Assembly: GCA_964035795.1 (NCBI GenBank)
Contig: OZ038320.1
Location: forward strand, 7,285,164-7,349,163
Source: Pterobdella sp. o SKG-2022
Lineage: Eukaryota > Annelida > Clitellata > Hirudinida > Piscicolidae
DNA length: 64,000 bases
Direction: 5' to 3'
The notes beneath the pieces were generated by a model. It did no database searches. It had not been told where the DNA came from and worked only from the letters and a program-made list of their open reading frames with translations. The position numbers were made by a program, and so were the translations under genes. The first letter of the stretch is position 1. Each line of letters starts with the position of its first letter. This document shows positions 53,734 to 64,000 of the stretch, piece by piece.

Positions 53734-53787
53734 CACCACCGGCATCACCATCACCACCGGCATCACCATCACCACCGGCATCACCAT
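53734..53787. repeat. 18-base minisatellite, three perfect copies
   Basis: CACCACCGGCATCACCAT repeated exactly three times at 53734-53751, 53752-53769 and 53770-53787. Confidence 0.95.
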
Positions 53788-53929
53788 CACCACATCCTCA
53801 TCTCATAAATAACATCGACCTCATCATAAATCTTAATACAACCCTCAAAAATGGATTATTCAACACAACATACCTCCAACCACTAGATAAACATTTCAAA
53901 TGTTTTTATTTCGTCTTTTATTAAAATCT

Positions 53930-54630
53930 CTTATAACCAAAAGTTTTCTTTCGCAAAAAAATATTTTTTTCAATTTTAGCCTAATGTGTATCTTCATGGT
54001 GAAATATGAAACGAGATTAAATTAAATGGTGTGACTAAACTCTACATTTACTTTTTATTAGTCAAAAAAACGCCATCATCTGTCTTAAAGCATTTTATCT
54101 TTTTATAACTAACCCATTACTTCTGTCGCTTAAAATAACCTCAAATATACACACTATTAATCGAGATTGAAGCCTCTGCAAACCTGATTTATTAATGCAA
54201 TAGGAATACAATAAGCAATTCAAAAACACAGAAAATCTTCTAGCAAGAGTTACTAATGTTCCAGAGCGAACCACGTCATAGCATTAAAACAAATGCAATC
54301 AATATAGTTCCTTCCTTTAGATTTTCAATCCTTTAATTACCGTTATTTATACATGCAAGCAAATTCGAGCAAGTACCAAAAAGAACTGATTGTTCAATTT
54401 GTTTCAAACGCAGCGTGTTTGTTCGCTAATGATTTTTTTGACGTTTTATGATGTTTTCATTTCCACACAAAGTATAACTTTCATCTTATTACACGCTTAT
54501 GGCTTTTTTTGTTATTGTATCCGTTATGTATCCTCCAGCTATTAACCCATGTATTTATCCTTTTTTTCCATTTTTTTGACATTTTCCCGTTGAAGTATTT
54601 AATAGGTTTTTTTCTACTCATATTTTTGCT
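53930..54630. other. AT-rich stretch without identified features
   Basis: Nothing gene-like seen on either strand. Confidence 0.4.
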
Positions 54631-54639
54631 CATTCATAA

Positions 54640-54905
54640 ATACATGCTTTTTTGTCATTCAACCTTCTACTTACCATCCACCCACCTTTTCATTAATCAA
54701 CATTCCATTCATCTATCCATCCATCTACTTATCAGGCTAAAAAGTTCATTTACCCACCCATCCACCTATCTATTCACATCAATCCCCCTACCCATCTATC
54801 GACGTATTCATTCATACACCCTTCACCATCCACTCGCCCCTTTTCTTTTTCCCCTTTTCACCCTTTACCTCCTTTCTCCTTCTCCACCCATCCACCCACC
54901 CCTCT
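54640..54905. repeat. Degenerate CATC/CACC tetranucleotide array
   Basis: Pyrimidine-rich CCATCCATC, CCACCCATCC and similar words, another aged array like those at 44220 and 59640. Confidence 0.65.
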
Positions 54906-54909
54906 ACAG

Positions 54910-57900
54910 AGGGTGAATGCCTAGATTGGCATGTTATCCACCGTAAAAGAATCAACTTTTTTATCACTTACTTTTCCCTCGTTGTCATTTTATGCTCATT
55001 TCGTTTTTAATAATCATTTGTAGTTTACCTCGAAAACAAATATTTTCAGAATTTATATTGGAGCGAACGATTGTTTGACTATGCAAACTTTTTATAGTTT
55101 TTTTAAAGTAAGGTTTTTAAATTTAATGGACACATCGATTTATAGAAGAGAAAAAAAATTCTATTTACTTTTCAATCCAAACTTGTGCGTGCTTTTAAGT
55201 GTATGTGCAAAAAAAGGCAATATTGTTAAAAGTTTCTTAAGTCGTGCAGAATAAAAACAGCATAACAATCATAAAAAACATTCTTCCCGAAAAAAATCAG
55301 GCAATATATAAAGCACTGTTTCTTCGGAGTCTTAATATGACTATTATAAATTGCATTATTCTGCCTTTAATTTCCCCATTTTATTGTTTCTCTCCACATA
55401 AAAACATCGTGAAAATACTTCTTATTGAGTTAATAAAATTAAATAACTAATTTACATTCTTTTCCTGACTTTTTATACCTCATCATTTTATATCGCCAAA
55501 TGGCTCACAACTCTGCCGACATGTATCCCTTATATCACTTTACAAACGAAATATATGAACAAAAGAATCTTAGGAAATTTATATAGATATAATAACAATA
55601 AGAAAAACAGCACTCAAAATTTAAAGTTAAATAAACATTTAGAAAAAACATCAAAAAAACCCTTTCAACCACGTAGCTTCAACTCAATCTTTGCTAACGA
55701 TACGGGAAGTATTACAAATAATTGGGAAAGAATTGGATGAATATGAAGGCTATAAAGCTAATGATATATTCTCAATAAGATGTCATAATGATGTCTACGG
55801 GAAACGCCGATGATGGTGGGAATAACATAAGGGTAATTTAATGCTGTTAACGTCTCATAATGAAACTATTGATGATAGCTGAGGTATGCAATAAAAAATC
55901 TTGATGGATCGGTAGTTGATATGTGAAAAAATAAGTTTATAGAAACTAATTGTAAAATTAGATTATTGAGTTGTGTTAGAGGTGTTATGGATTTAACCAA
56001 TGAAAGCTTTAATCAAATGACATGATAATGATATTTATGCCGTTGTTGTGAGTGTCTTGTATATGAGTGATGGAAAGAAAGTTTTAAAAGAGTGGGTAGC
56101 TGTGATGGTTATTATCATTTCTTGAATCATAGTCGAAGCGATGAGTGGCGGTTTAAACTATTAACGTGTTCTAAGAACAAACGAACACGTTAGGATAATT
56201 CAAATGTTTTTGTGAAGAAAAGGATAAACAAAGCATATGTTTAAGTCTTTTTATATAGTTTTTTTTCAGTAACGATAACAACTACATATACTTAAAACAA
56301 AAGTGAATTTCAATTAAATCATTCTCAGCATAGCACTTCATTAACTTCTCAAAAAAATTCGTATAATAAAAATACATATATAAACTAAATGTGCGGTGTG
56401 GAAACATAAAATGAATTCTAAAGATGATGAGTGTGGTGAATTTGATGTAAAACGTTGAAAACCCAAAAAAATCGATTGTTTCCTTCATGGCTTATGGATT
56501 GCATGAGTGGCAATGTTAATAATTTTTATTCTGTTTTCTTGTACTCTAATTCATTTTTCGTATAAAGTTTCATTTAACAAATTTCAAACTGTTATTTTAG
56601 CTTTTTTTGAAGTTTTATTCCAACTTGAAGAATTTTAGGTTTTAATTTTTTGATTTTTTTGAAAGATTTTATTTAAAATCATTGTTATTATTCAAAATAG
56701 TTTTGATAATCACACTTAGTATTGGTGTGTATAAATAGGTTTATAGATGCAAAAATAACAAATTTTCTTAAATTAATTGTTAATGACAGCTAAAACAACA
56801 TAATCAAAGGATAATTTACGAATCCACCACCAATCTTTACTAGCTTTTTTACCCTATAAAATCCCCCTTCCCTTCAATAAACTTTCATTATTATTATGCT
56901 TGTATTTGTTTATATTATATTCAATAAAATTGATATTTATTTAATATACTCTTGTTTATTCAAGAACAACAAAGCGATAAATTTTTTTGTATTTCTCTTC
57001 ACAGTAATGTACTGGGTATATATTTTCTTCATAAGAACTCCAAAACATCTTTTTCTTTTTTAAATTAGCTTTTTTTTTTCAAACAACTCTGATTAATATC
57101 ATTATTTTGAAAATATTCATAGAAATATTTTTAAAAATACACTAAATTCTTTTATAAATCTTACTTTTTAAGTTTTTCAAACTTTTCTTAGAGATTTCCT
57201 AAGAGATTAGCGATAAGAATGGCGCACAGAAAATCTTAAAAATTGAAAGTTTGAGACGAAAATCATCGTGAAAACAACGATGCATCTAGAATAGCTATAA
57301 AAATAAAGATATTCTAATACAAGCCTCCATGATGGTAGAGTCTAAAAATGGAGGGATATTAAATAAAAAGCAAAGCTTGATAAATACTCCTAATATCTCG
57401 AGACTTGCTTCAAAACACACTACTTCACAAAAATTAACATCAAATGACCCTTTCAAAGTTTTATTACATTTTTCAAACCGCTCCATCGCATCGTCGGTAC
57501 AAATAATTTTTGTATTTCATAGACGTTTTCAAAATAAACATAACTGCGACAAGGTTGAAAAAAAATAGAAAAGCTTTCGAATGTTTGTCTAATTGTCTAA
57601 TGGAAAAAGACTTGAAAGATGTTTAGTTCACCGTTTATCAAAACGCAGATCGTGCATCCACTTCAAGTGATTAATGCCATTCTATCAAATAACCCCTCTT
57701 ACAGACTGACATGATAACGTGCCTACCACTAAGGTGTGGTGAGAGTAATACAATATGAATTATTAATTAATACGCTGTGAAAATTCTACTGCGATAAAAT
57801 AGAAGCTGCGAAAACATAACATAATTAACCCAAAATTTAAAAAAATATTTTTTTTCTACAATAAAATTTCAACAGCTTAGATACTTGACATATGTGAGAG

Positions 57901-59630
57901 ATAAAAAAGGTATTAAAATAATAGAAACTCTAGTGATAACAAAACAATGAAAGCATTAAATAATAGATGGATGGAATTGGCAGCGATTAACCTAAGCTAT
58001 CTAGTTGTCTTCTCGCATGTCTCCTTTTCCATCCATCATTATACCTTCATTAGCTGCATCGCCTATGAGTTATATTGAATGTTATTTTCGATATCTAAAT
58101 TTATTATGGGGAATTGATTACTTTTTTATATAGTGTATTTTCTTCATTTTCTTATAGAAATAATTATATACGTAATCTTATTGATTAGATGACGAGTTAT
58201 AGAAGTTTTTGATAGCTTTTCCATAATTTCTTTTTAGAGATTTAAACGTCAAAAAATTTTGAAGTTAAGCAAATATACTTTCAAAATATGTCTTTTTCGA
58301 ATTAAAATAGACTTAAATAGGTTTTATTGTTTATTTATACCCACAAACCTGCGCTAAGCCTCCTAGTATGATGTACAGCTAAATTGTATTATCTTTGTCA
58401 AAAAATCATTTTTATTTCTTTAAATTTAATAATTCAAGTATAAACCTTGATAACAGCACAAAAACACGAGGTTTTTATTGAAAATACTATAAGGAACTAA
58501 TAAAGGCGTTTGGCCTGGGGTCTGATTGCGCCCTGTTGCAGAGGTTGAAGGGACTTGTGAAAAACTTATGAAAATAACCTATAGAAAAACTTTTCTCAAA
58601 ATACAGACATTCAACCATGTTTTTTAATAACGATGATAAGCATAGTTATGTTAAACATGGTTTTTTTATAGGTTAATATAAAATTCTAAGCTGTATGGAG
58701 ACATTGATATAGAATAATGAAAAACTTATAATATAATAGTATGTGGGTTAATATTTATATAATATAACGTTCAGAGTTTGAAAAATCAAAATCGATTTAT
58801 GAAAAAATCAAAAAAGCTCCTTGATCTGCGAGATAAAATACACGATGAATAAATTGACTAGATGAGCGTATTACAAAATTGATGGTGTAGTATCACCAAA
58901 ACGCTGTTTTAACCAACATTTTTTATAGTAATTTTGTGTATTTATATAAAATTGTACACTTTTCAAGAAAAATTGTACATTTTCAATAGTTAACTTTTTA
59001 GAAAATAGGTTTGTATAGTTAAACGCTATAGAATAAATTTTTTTTTATATAGATCATGTGTACATTGAAGAAGTAATTTTACTTCAAGCATCTCAACTTC
59101 TTGTACGCCAATCCATCCTTACCATTAAATAAACTAGTTTGACGCATGATTTTATAAGCAGGAGCCTCGCAGCCAAAGTGTCTGAGTGTTTGGCGCGTAT
59201 AAATGAGAATATACCTCAAAAAGTGCCATAAAAAAGATGAAATAAAAGATCAAGAACAATTTTGAGTTTAAAACTCTAAAAGCAACTTAGTGCTGGGCGT
59301 GATGCTACATTGGCAGTTCATAAACACCTGACAAAGTCATTTTTATAATTATTGTTTTGACTGCCGCCTTGGCGTGTCTTATATTTATGACTTTCGGCTA
59401 CTGTTATTCATATTGCTTATCAAATTATGCCTTTCATTAGGATACTTTGGATTTTATAGCTTTAATAATTGATGCCAACAAAATTTCAAAATTAATAAGC
59501 CTATACACGATTTAAACACATTTTTCGTAAAAATAACAACCCATAAAATCTAATTTATAATAGTTTTATCGGTCAATCTTGAATGAAACTTTTCATAATA
59601 TCAATTTTATTAACAGCCACAAACACCTGT
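54910..59630. other. Gene-poor AT-rich stretch
   Basis: No gene assembled. The minus strand is open at 59249-59079 for 56 codons (contains RHFGCEAPAYKIMRQTSL), with coding-like composition but no splice partners. Plus frames at 55555-55740 and 57329-57568 are unrecognised. The 5' exon of the lectin gene may lie in this interval. Confidence 0.35.
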
Positions 59631-59639
59631 TAATACATC

Positions 59640-60130
59640 CTTCAAAACTTCTGTCCATCCATTAACCTTTGCATCATATCATTTGTTCAACATTTCTTGC
59701 CTCCATCCATCTATTCATCATTTCTTGACAATTGCTTCATAATAAACTTATGTGTTTGCCTGAAAAAGTCAATTGTTTTAACATTTTTTTGTGGAAATTT
59801 TTATAATTTGTGGAAGCTATCCAAACACTTATTCGTCCATTCTATAATTTCATTACCCGCTCACACCCATCTACACATTCATTAATTCACCAATTCAAAT
59901 ATCTATTATCTATTCAACAAACCATTCATCCAACCATCTTCCTATCTACCCATCTTTCTTTCCACCCATTTTTTCATGCAACCATCTACATTCTTTCAAC
60001 CATCTTTCTATTTAATTATATATACACCAATCCAACCATCTTTTCATAACCCTTCTTTCCATCCAACCACTCAGCTCTCTATCCAACCCAGCCACTTATC
60101 TATCCATCCAACCCATCATCCATCCAAGCT
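59640..60130. repeat. Degenerate CATC/TTCA/CAAC tetranucleotide array
   Basis: CCATCCATC, CAACCATC and CATTCATTC words in phase. It ends only about 30 bases before the acceptor of the first recognised lectin exon, so its pyrimidine-rich text runs into that splice site. Confidence 0.65.
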
Positions 60131-60156
60131 GTCACTCATGCATCAATCATTTACAG

Positions 60157-62819
60157 ACCTCAAGGGTACAGAAGACTATTGTGAAAGGTCATCATTCATA
60201 GCAGACTGTTCACAACAAGACTCTGTTGTTGTAATTATGTCTGCATGGTGAGGCTTCTAATGGAATGATTTGATATTTATTTATGAATTGAGTTTGATTT
60301 TTATAAGCATTTTGAGATTTCTATTGAAATGATTTGTATAGTTTTTCTATTGTGAATTAAGGTTTATGGTTTTAGTTTTTAAAAATTTTTCTTTTATAGG
60401 TTAGTTTTTAAGAAGTATTTTGTGATGTGATTTATAGATGCAACTTGTTACTCCCAATAAATTAATCTCACCCATATAAACATATTTACAAATATATCTT
60501 AAAATTTTGTTTATTGTTTGCGAAATGAAATTTGAAACTTTTGAAATTTAAATTTCCAAAAATCTTTTGTACCAAGGTTTGGATTGATGGGTCCATCGAA
60601 ATGCATAGAACAGAACTTTGTAAATACTTCTTGCAAGAAAGACGTGGTACGTTTGATAGATTATTGGTGCGGTGGTCGAAAGAGCTGTAACCTTAGAGTA
60701 ACCAAAATAGTTGATCATTTGGACTTCGAATCTTGTTTGAAGAATATTAGAGGGTTCCTACAAGTCTCGTATATGTGTTTACCTGGTATGTTTCGCTTTA
60801 TTAAGATTCTATTTACTAATATGATTTTTGCTTGTCAAGATAAGAATAATAAGCGAAATGTAAATAAGCACATAGAAAAGACTTTATTGAGGGAAAGTGT
60901 TAATAAAATTTATGGGAATTCTTACAAACATGAAAAACTAAATAATATATAATATCTTTGGTATTTGATGTACCTACACTTTCATAGATAACAATATAAA
61001 ATTAAAATTTAATTAAATGTATATAAATATTTTTTGTTTTATTTATGAGCAGTGGTTTCAAGACCCGCCAACTCATGTTCTTCTACTTCGCATTCTCAAT
61101 CCCACGTTTCCATCAATCAACCCTTTGGATTCCTATGTATGTCTTCTTATTGTTGTGTTTCGTATTATGAAGAAATTATTCTGGCATGTTTTGAAATTTA
61201 TGTAGAGCTATTTTGTTTTTTTTCAAAGCATATTAGGATTTCAATGAATTTTTAAAATTTACAATACTTCAGGGTATTCATTCAAAAAGTAACAATTTTA
61301 AAACAATATCGTTTTTAATTAAAAAAAGATATAAAAAAAGATTAGTGCATAATTTATTAAGCAACTAATTCATAAATTAAAAATCCGAACCGATATTTGC
61401 TTTATAAAACTTTAGTATAACGTAGTATCTAGTAGTTACTTCAGTATATAGTCTATCAGAGTATACTACAGTATATACTATATTTTATACTTATATATGC
61501 TCAGCTTAGTAGTGTGATTTTTTCAAAAGCCACAATAAAATGAATATAATTTCAACGTCGTTGATAACGAAAAGCTTCGTATCTTAATAAATTACTAGTG
61601 TTCTGAAATTATATTCATTTAGTATAGTGTATTACTTTACCTTCCAACACACATTCAATCTTCCTCATCACAGCCAATGCAGTGACGTCAGTATCAGGCT
61701 GTGGCAGTAGGGATTCCCCGTGGTTCCTAGAAGCCAAAGAAGGGTACAACATTGTCATCACTCTTATCGACTTTTCTACTGCTTTAAGAAGCAAGAACGC
61801 AAGCCATATCAACAGTTGCAATGTGTTTGCCATGATCAAAGAAGGGTCAGACTACAAGTACTTGTGTTACATCAATGTAGATTCGAACTCATTAATTTTT
61901 AATTAAAAAAAATAATAATACTTATAATTATAATAATAATGTACGAAGTATATTATAGGGATTTTTATTAAAGTTTAGATTAAAATCTGGTTATTAGAAA
62001 ATGTAGATTTAGAATCATCAACTTTTCAATGCAATTTAGATGCATGTTTAAGAAGTATTAAGGGAAATATTTGGAAGTGTTGAAAGACAAGTTCTCAAAG
62101 TTTTACACATTCATAAATGAAATTGTTAATAAATGCTATTATTCTTGTATTTCAAAGGCTTACCGATCTAATAGTTAAAAGCGCTCAGAAATTCAACCTT
62201 TTTCTGAAAAATTTTAAATATACAAAAAAATTTTAAATATACTCACAAAGCACCTTGAATCAAAATTTAAAAAAAAATAATCAAGATCGTCAAATATCAT
62301 TAGGTATATATAAAACCCTCCCACTTCAGGAACCATCCATCTCAAACCATATGCGGAGGAGAACGTAAAATCTCCACAGTCTACGTCTCCCAATCGAACT
62401 CAATAAGCATTGACATGGGGCCGTCTTCATCGCCGCCTTCATCCTCAGATCAACATTATCAACCCTTCTTTCTTCTCAAGTTTACTGGTTTGTGAGTTTT
62501 GAGTTTTGGAAATATTTTTGTATCTATTGTGTATTTGTATTTTTTAGATTTTGTGTAATTTGTTAATTTTGCTAATAAAGCACTTGAATTGAAAATTGTA
62601 ACAGAAGAAAATCAACACTTGAAATTTTTAAAGGTGTTGATTTATTCTTCAATAGTGACAGGGTGCGCTGATATAGAAGAAAAAGATGGACTGGTGGTGA
62701 AGAGATACGGAGTGTTGAGTGAGGTATATTGCGAGGGTGGAGTGCCCAGAAGTCAACTAACCTGCAAGGATTCATCGTGGGAAGGCACTATTCCTAACTG
62801 CCTTGAATGGAAAAGTTAG
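60157..62819 (+). CDS. Secreted SUEL lectin / CUB-like / sushi-like protein, 5' exon missing
   Basis: Exons: 60157-60247, 60577-60785, 61674-61857, 62330-62487, 62662-62819 (stop TAG 62817-62819). Phases agree at each join, giving about 265 residues after an unseen first exon that must end in phase 1. Exons 1-2 form a galactose-binding (SUEL) lectin domain: DYCERSSFIADCSQQDSVVV, AWFGLMGPSKC, YWCGGRKSCNL and the closing GFLQVSYMC. Exons 3-4 read SGCGSRDSPWFLEAKEG, VITLIDFS, CNVFAMIKEG, TICGGERKISTVYVS and FFLLKF, a CUB-like domain. Exon 5 reads GCADIEEKDG, VYCEGG, LTCKDSSWEGTIPNC, a sushi (CCP)-like module with four Cys and the Trp before the last. Such combinations occur in secreted or surface recognition proteins; sugar binding is inferred from the SUEL fold only. 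No transmembrane segment is seen before the stop. Confidence 0.8.
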
Positions 62820-64000
62820 ATTAATTATGCATAGATTGATTGTATAGACTTGTGATTTTTGTAATAAGATATAAAATTGCGTTTAAAATAGATAAATAGT
62901 TTACTTATGGATTGATGGAAGAATGTATATGAACGGAAAAATTCATTAAGATGTTAAAAAGCAAAAAGATTAGAAAAAATTTCGGTTTTTTTATTTTTTC
63001 AGCTAACTTGTAGGAAATCAATTAATACAAATTTTTTGCTTTCAAAAGCTTAAAGATTCTACATTGTTAGTCTCTTTGAAACTATTCTTTAGTGCTTTTT
63101 TGCGTGTTAAAAGTTGGGACCAGCTTCAAAATTCAGTTCGAAATTATAAATGAAGCAGTTCATTTGTGTTCTGTGATATTTCTATAATTAATAAACCATT
63201 CTATAAATTTTTATCTTCAATATTGACATTTTCTTTGAAATAAATTTCAAAAAATTCTTTTCATTTAATATTGGCATTTTTTTATTGGTCGAACGCATAA
63301 ATAAAAAAGGACATCAAAAAATGCATATTTAATTAGATTTATAGGCAAGGAATAAATTAATTCAAGCTAAATTGAAAATTTGTGGTATTATATATAAAAA
63401 TAGATTGAAGTATTTGAACTGAATTTCAACAAAGGGCCAAGTATAAATATACAAAAACACACCAATAATCTTTTGTTAAACATTCAAAACTATGCAAAAA
63501 TCAAGAAATAGTACATAAAAATGGAAAGTTCGCAAAGCAAAATTAGTCAAAGATAGTGTTTGTGGCTAATAAAGATTGTTATTTTAAGTGAGCCTGAAGC
63601 AACAAAAACCATGCAAATGATGGTAACCAGACACTAAATGTCTCTCTCCATGTTATTTTGTTTGAATATAAAATTAATCGATACGAAACTCCATAGATGA
63701 AAAAAACACCAATATTATTTGAGTTTCTTATATAGTTTTTTTTCTAAAAGTTTTTCTAACGTTGCCTAATTGGATTGGTTACAAACACTCCTACAGCTTC
63801 CTCTCCCGCTCTCCTCACTGCTTTCTGGAAAATATTCTCCAACTCACAATGTATACTAGCATTTTGTCTTTTTTTAGTATAATCTCTTATTATAAGTACT
63901 AAATTAAAATCAATATTGAAGTAAAATAGAATAATTTATCTAAAAAATAATTTTATTACGATTAATTTTTTTTTTACTTTTAAAATTTAATTGTCGAATT
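62820..64000. other. Downstream of the lectin gene to window end
   Basis: AT-rich DNA with no clear gene. No canonical AATAAA lies close behind the lectin stop; AATAAG near 62860 is the nearest variant. Confidence 0.4.
63756..63824 (-). CDS. Possible terminal exon of a minus-strand gene extending past the right edge
   Basis: After an acceptor-like ATTTTCCAG the minus strand reads KAVRRAGEEAVGVFVTNPIR, then QR and a TAG. It is a G+C-richer 69-base segment in AT-rich flanks, with a plausible splice acceptor and stop. Not recognised; may be chance. Confidence 0.2.
   Translation of the reverse strand, partial: KAVRRAGEEAVGVFVTNPIRQR

Noticed and set aside
53273..53924. 150-codon minus and 215-codon plus frames
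   Set aside because: Both cross CAT-rich and minisatellite text; composition is repeat-driven and neither resembles a family.
59340..59420. Hydrophobic stretch (VIFIIIVLTAALACLIF) as the missing lectin signal peptide
   Set aside because: No in-frame ATG before an upstream stop and no acceptor that would supply one.
61052..61255. Frame starting VVSRPANSCSSTSHSQ as an extra lectin exon
   Set aside because: It follows an acceptor and would fit phase 1, but joining 60785 directly to 61674 also keeps phase and aligns better with the SUEL-to-CUB transition. The frame has no clear donor.

Overview
This is AT-rich eukaryotic nuclear DNA (roughly a quarter to 30 percent G+C by eye, not computed). 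It comes from an invertebrate animal: genes are split by short GT-AG introns (about 70-900 bases), proteins are typical of metazoans, and retroelement and microsatellite debris is abundant. Two CBM14-type repeats of a lophotrochozoan-looking kind and a SINE-like tail resembling those of cephalopods and other lophotrochozoans hint at a lophotrochozoan. I cannot name the species. Almost every real exon is too short to stand out as an open reading frame, so genes were assembled exon by exon from splice sites, reading phase and family knowledge.

Layout. (1) 78-2036, plus strand: last five coding exons of a USP14 deubiquitinase; the rest lies left of the window. (2) 3740-10349, plus: a complete 18-exon cytosolic aspartyl-tRNA synthetase (DARS1, 530 aa), with a promoter-like island about 500 bases upstream and a retrotransposon remnant and SINE-like scraps in its introns. 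(3) 10.9-11.6 kb: dead Tc1-type transposase. (4) 12228-15154, plus: a complete eight-exon AIG1/ADTRP-family membrane threonine hydrolase (228 aa). (5) 15.2-26.3 kb: gene-poor, with minisatellites and two decayed elements on the minus strand. (6) 26.3-28.8 kb: 5'-truncated CR1/L2-group LINE with an almost intact reverse transcriptase and an (AAT)n tail. (7) 30114-29083, minus: a complete six-exon gene for a small secreted protein with two CBM14 (peritrophin-A-like) domains. (8) 30.2-60.1 kb: gene-poor, holding a perfect 1,024-base TATC array, a compound ATT/AGT array, CAT-rich tracts, and an unexplained broken coding region at 39.4-40.3 kb. (9) 60157-62819, plus: five exons of a secreted lectin-type protein with SUEL (galactose-binding lectin), CUB-like and sushi-like domains; its signal-peptide exon was not found.

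The genes do not form one pathway. USP14, DARS1 and AIG1 are housekeeping or metabolic genes in one orientation; the CBM14 and SUEL-CUB-sushi genes are secreted recognition or matrix proteins separated by about 30 kb of repeats. I found no tRNA, rRNA or CRISPR, and no convincing new multi-gene system. The least explained object is the decayed coding tract at 39402-40278.
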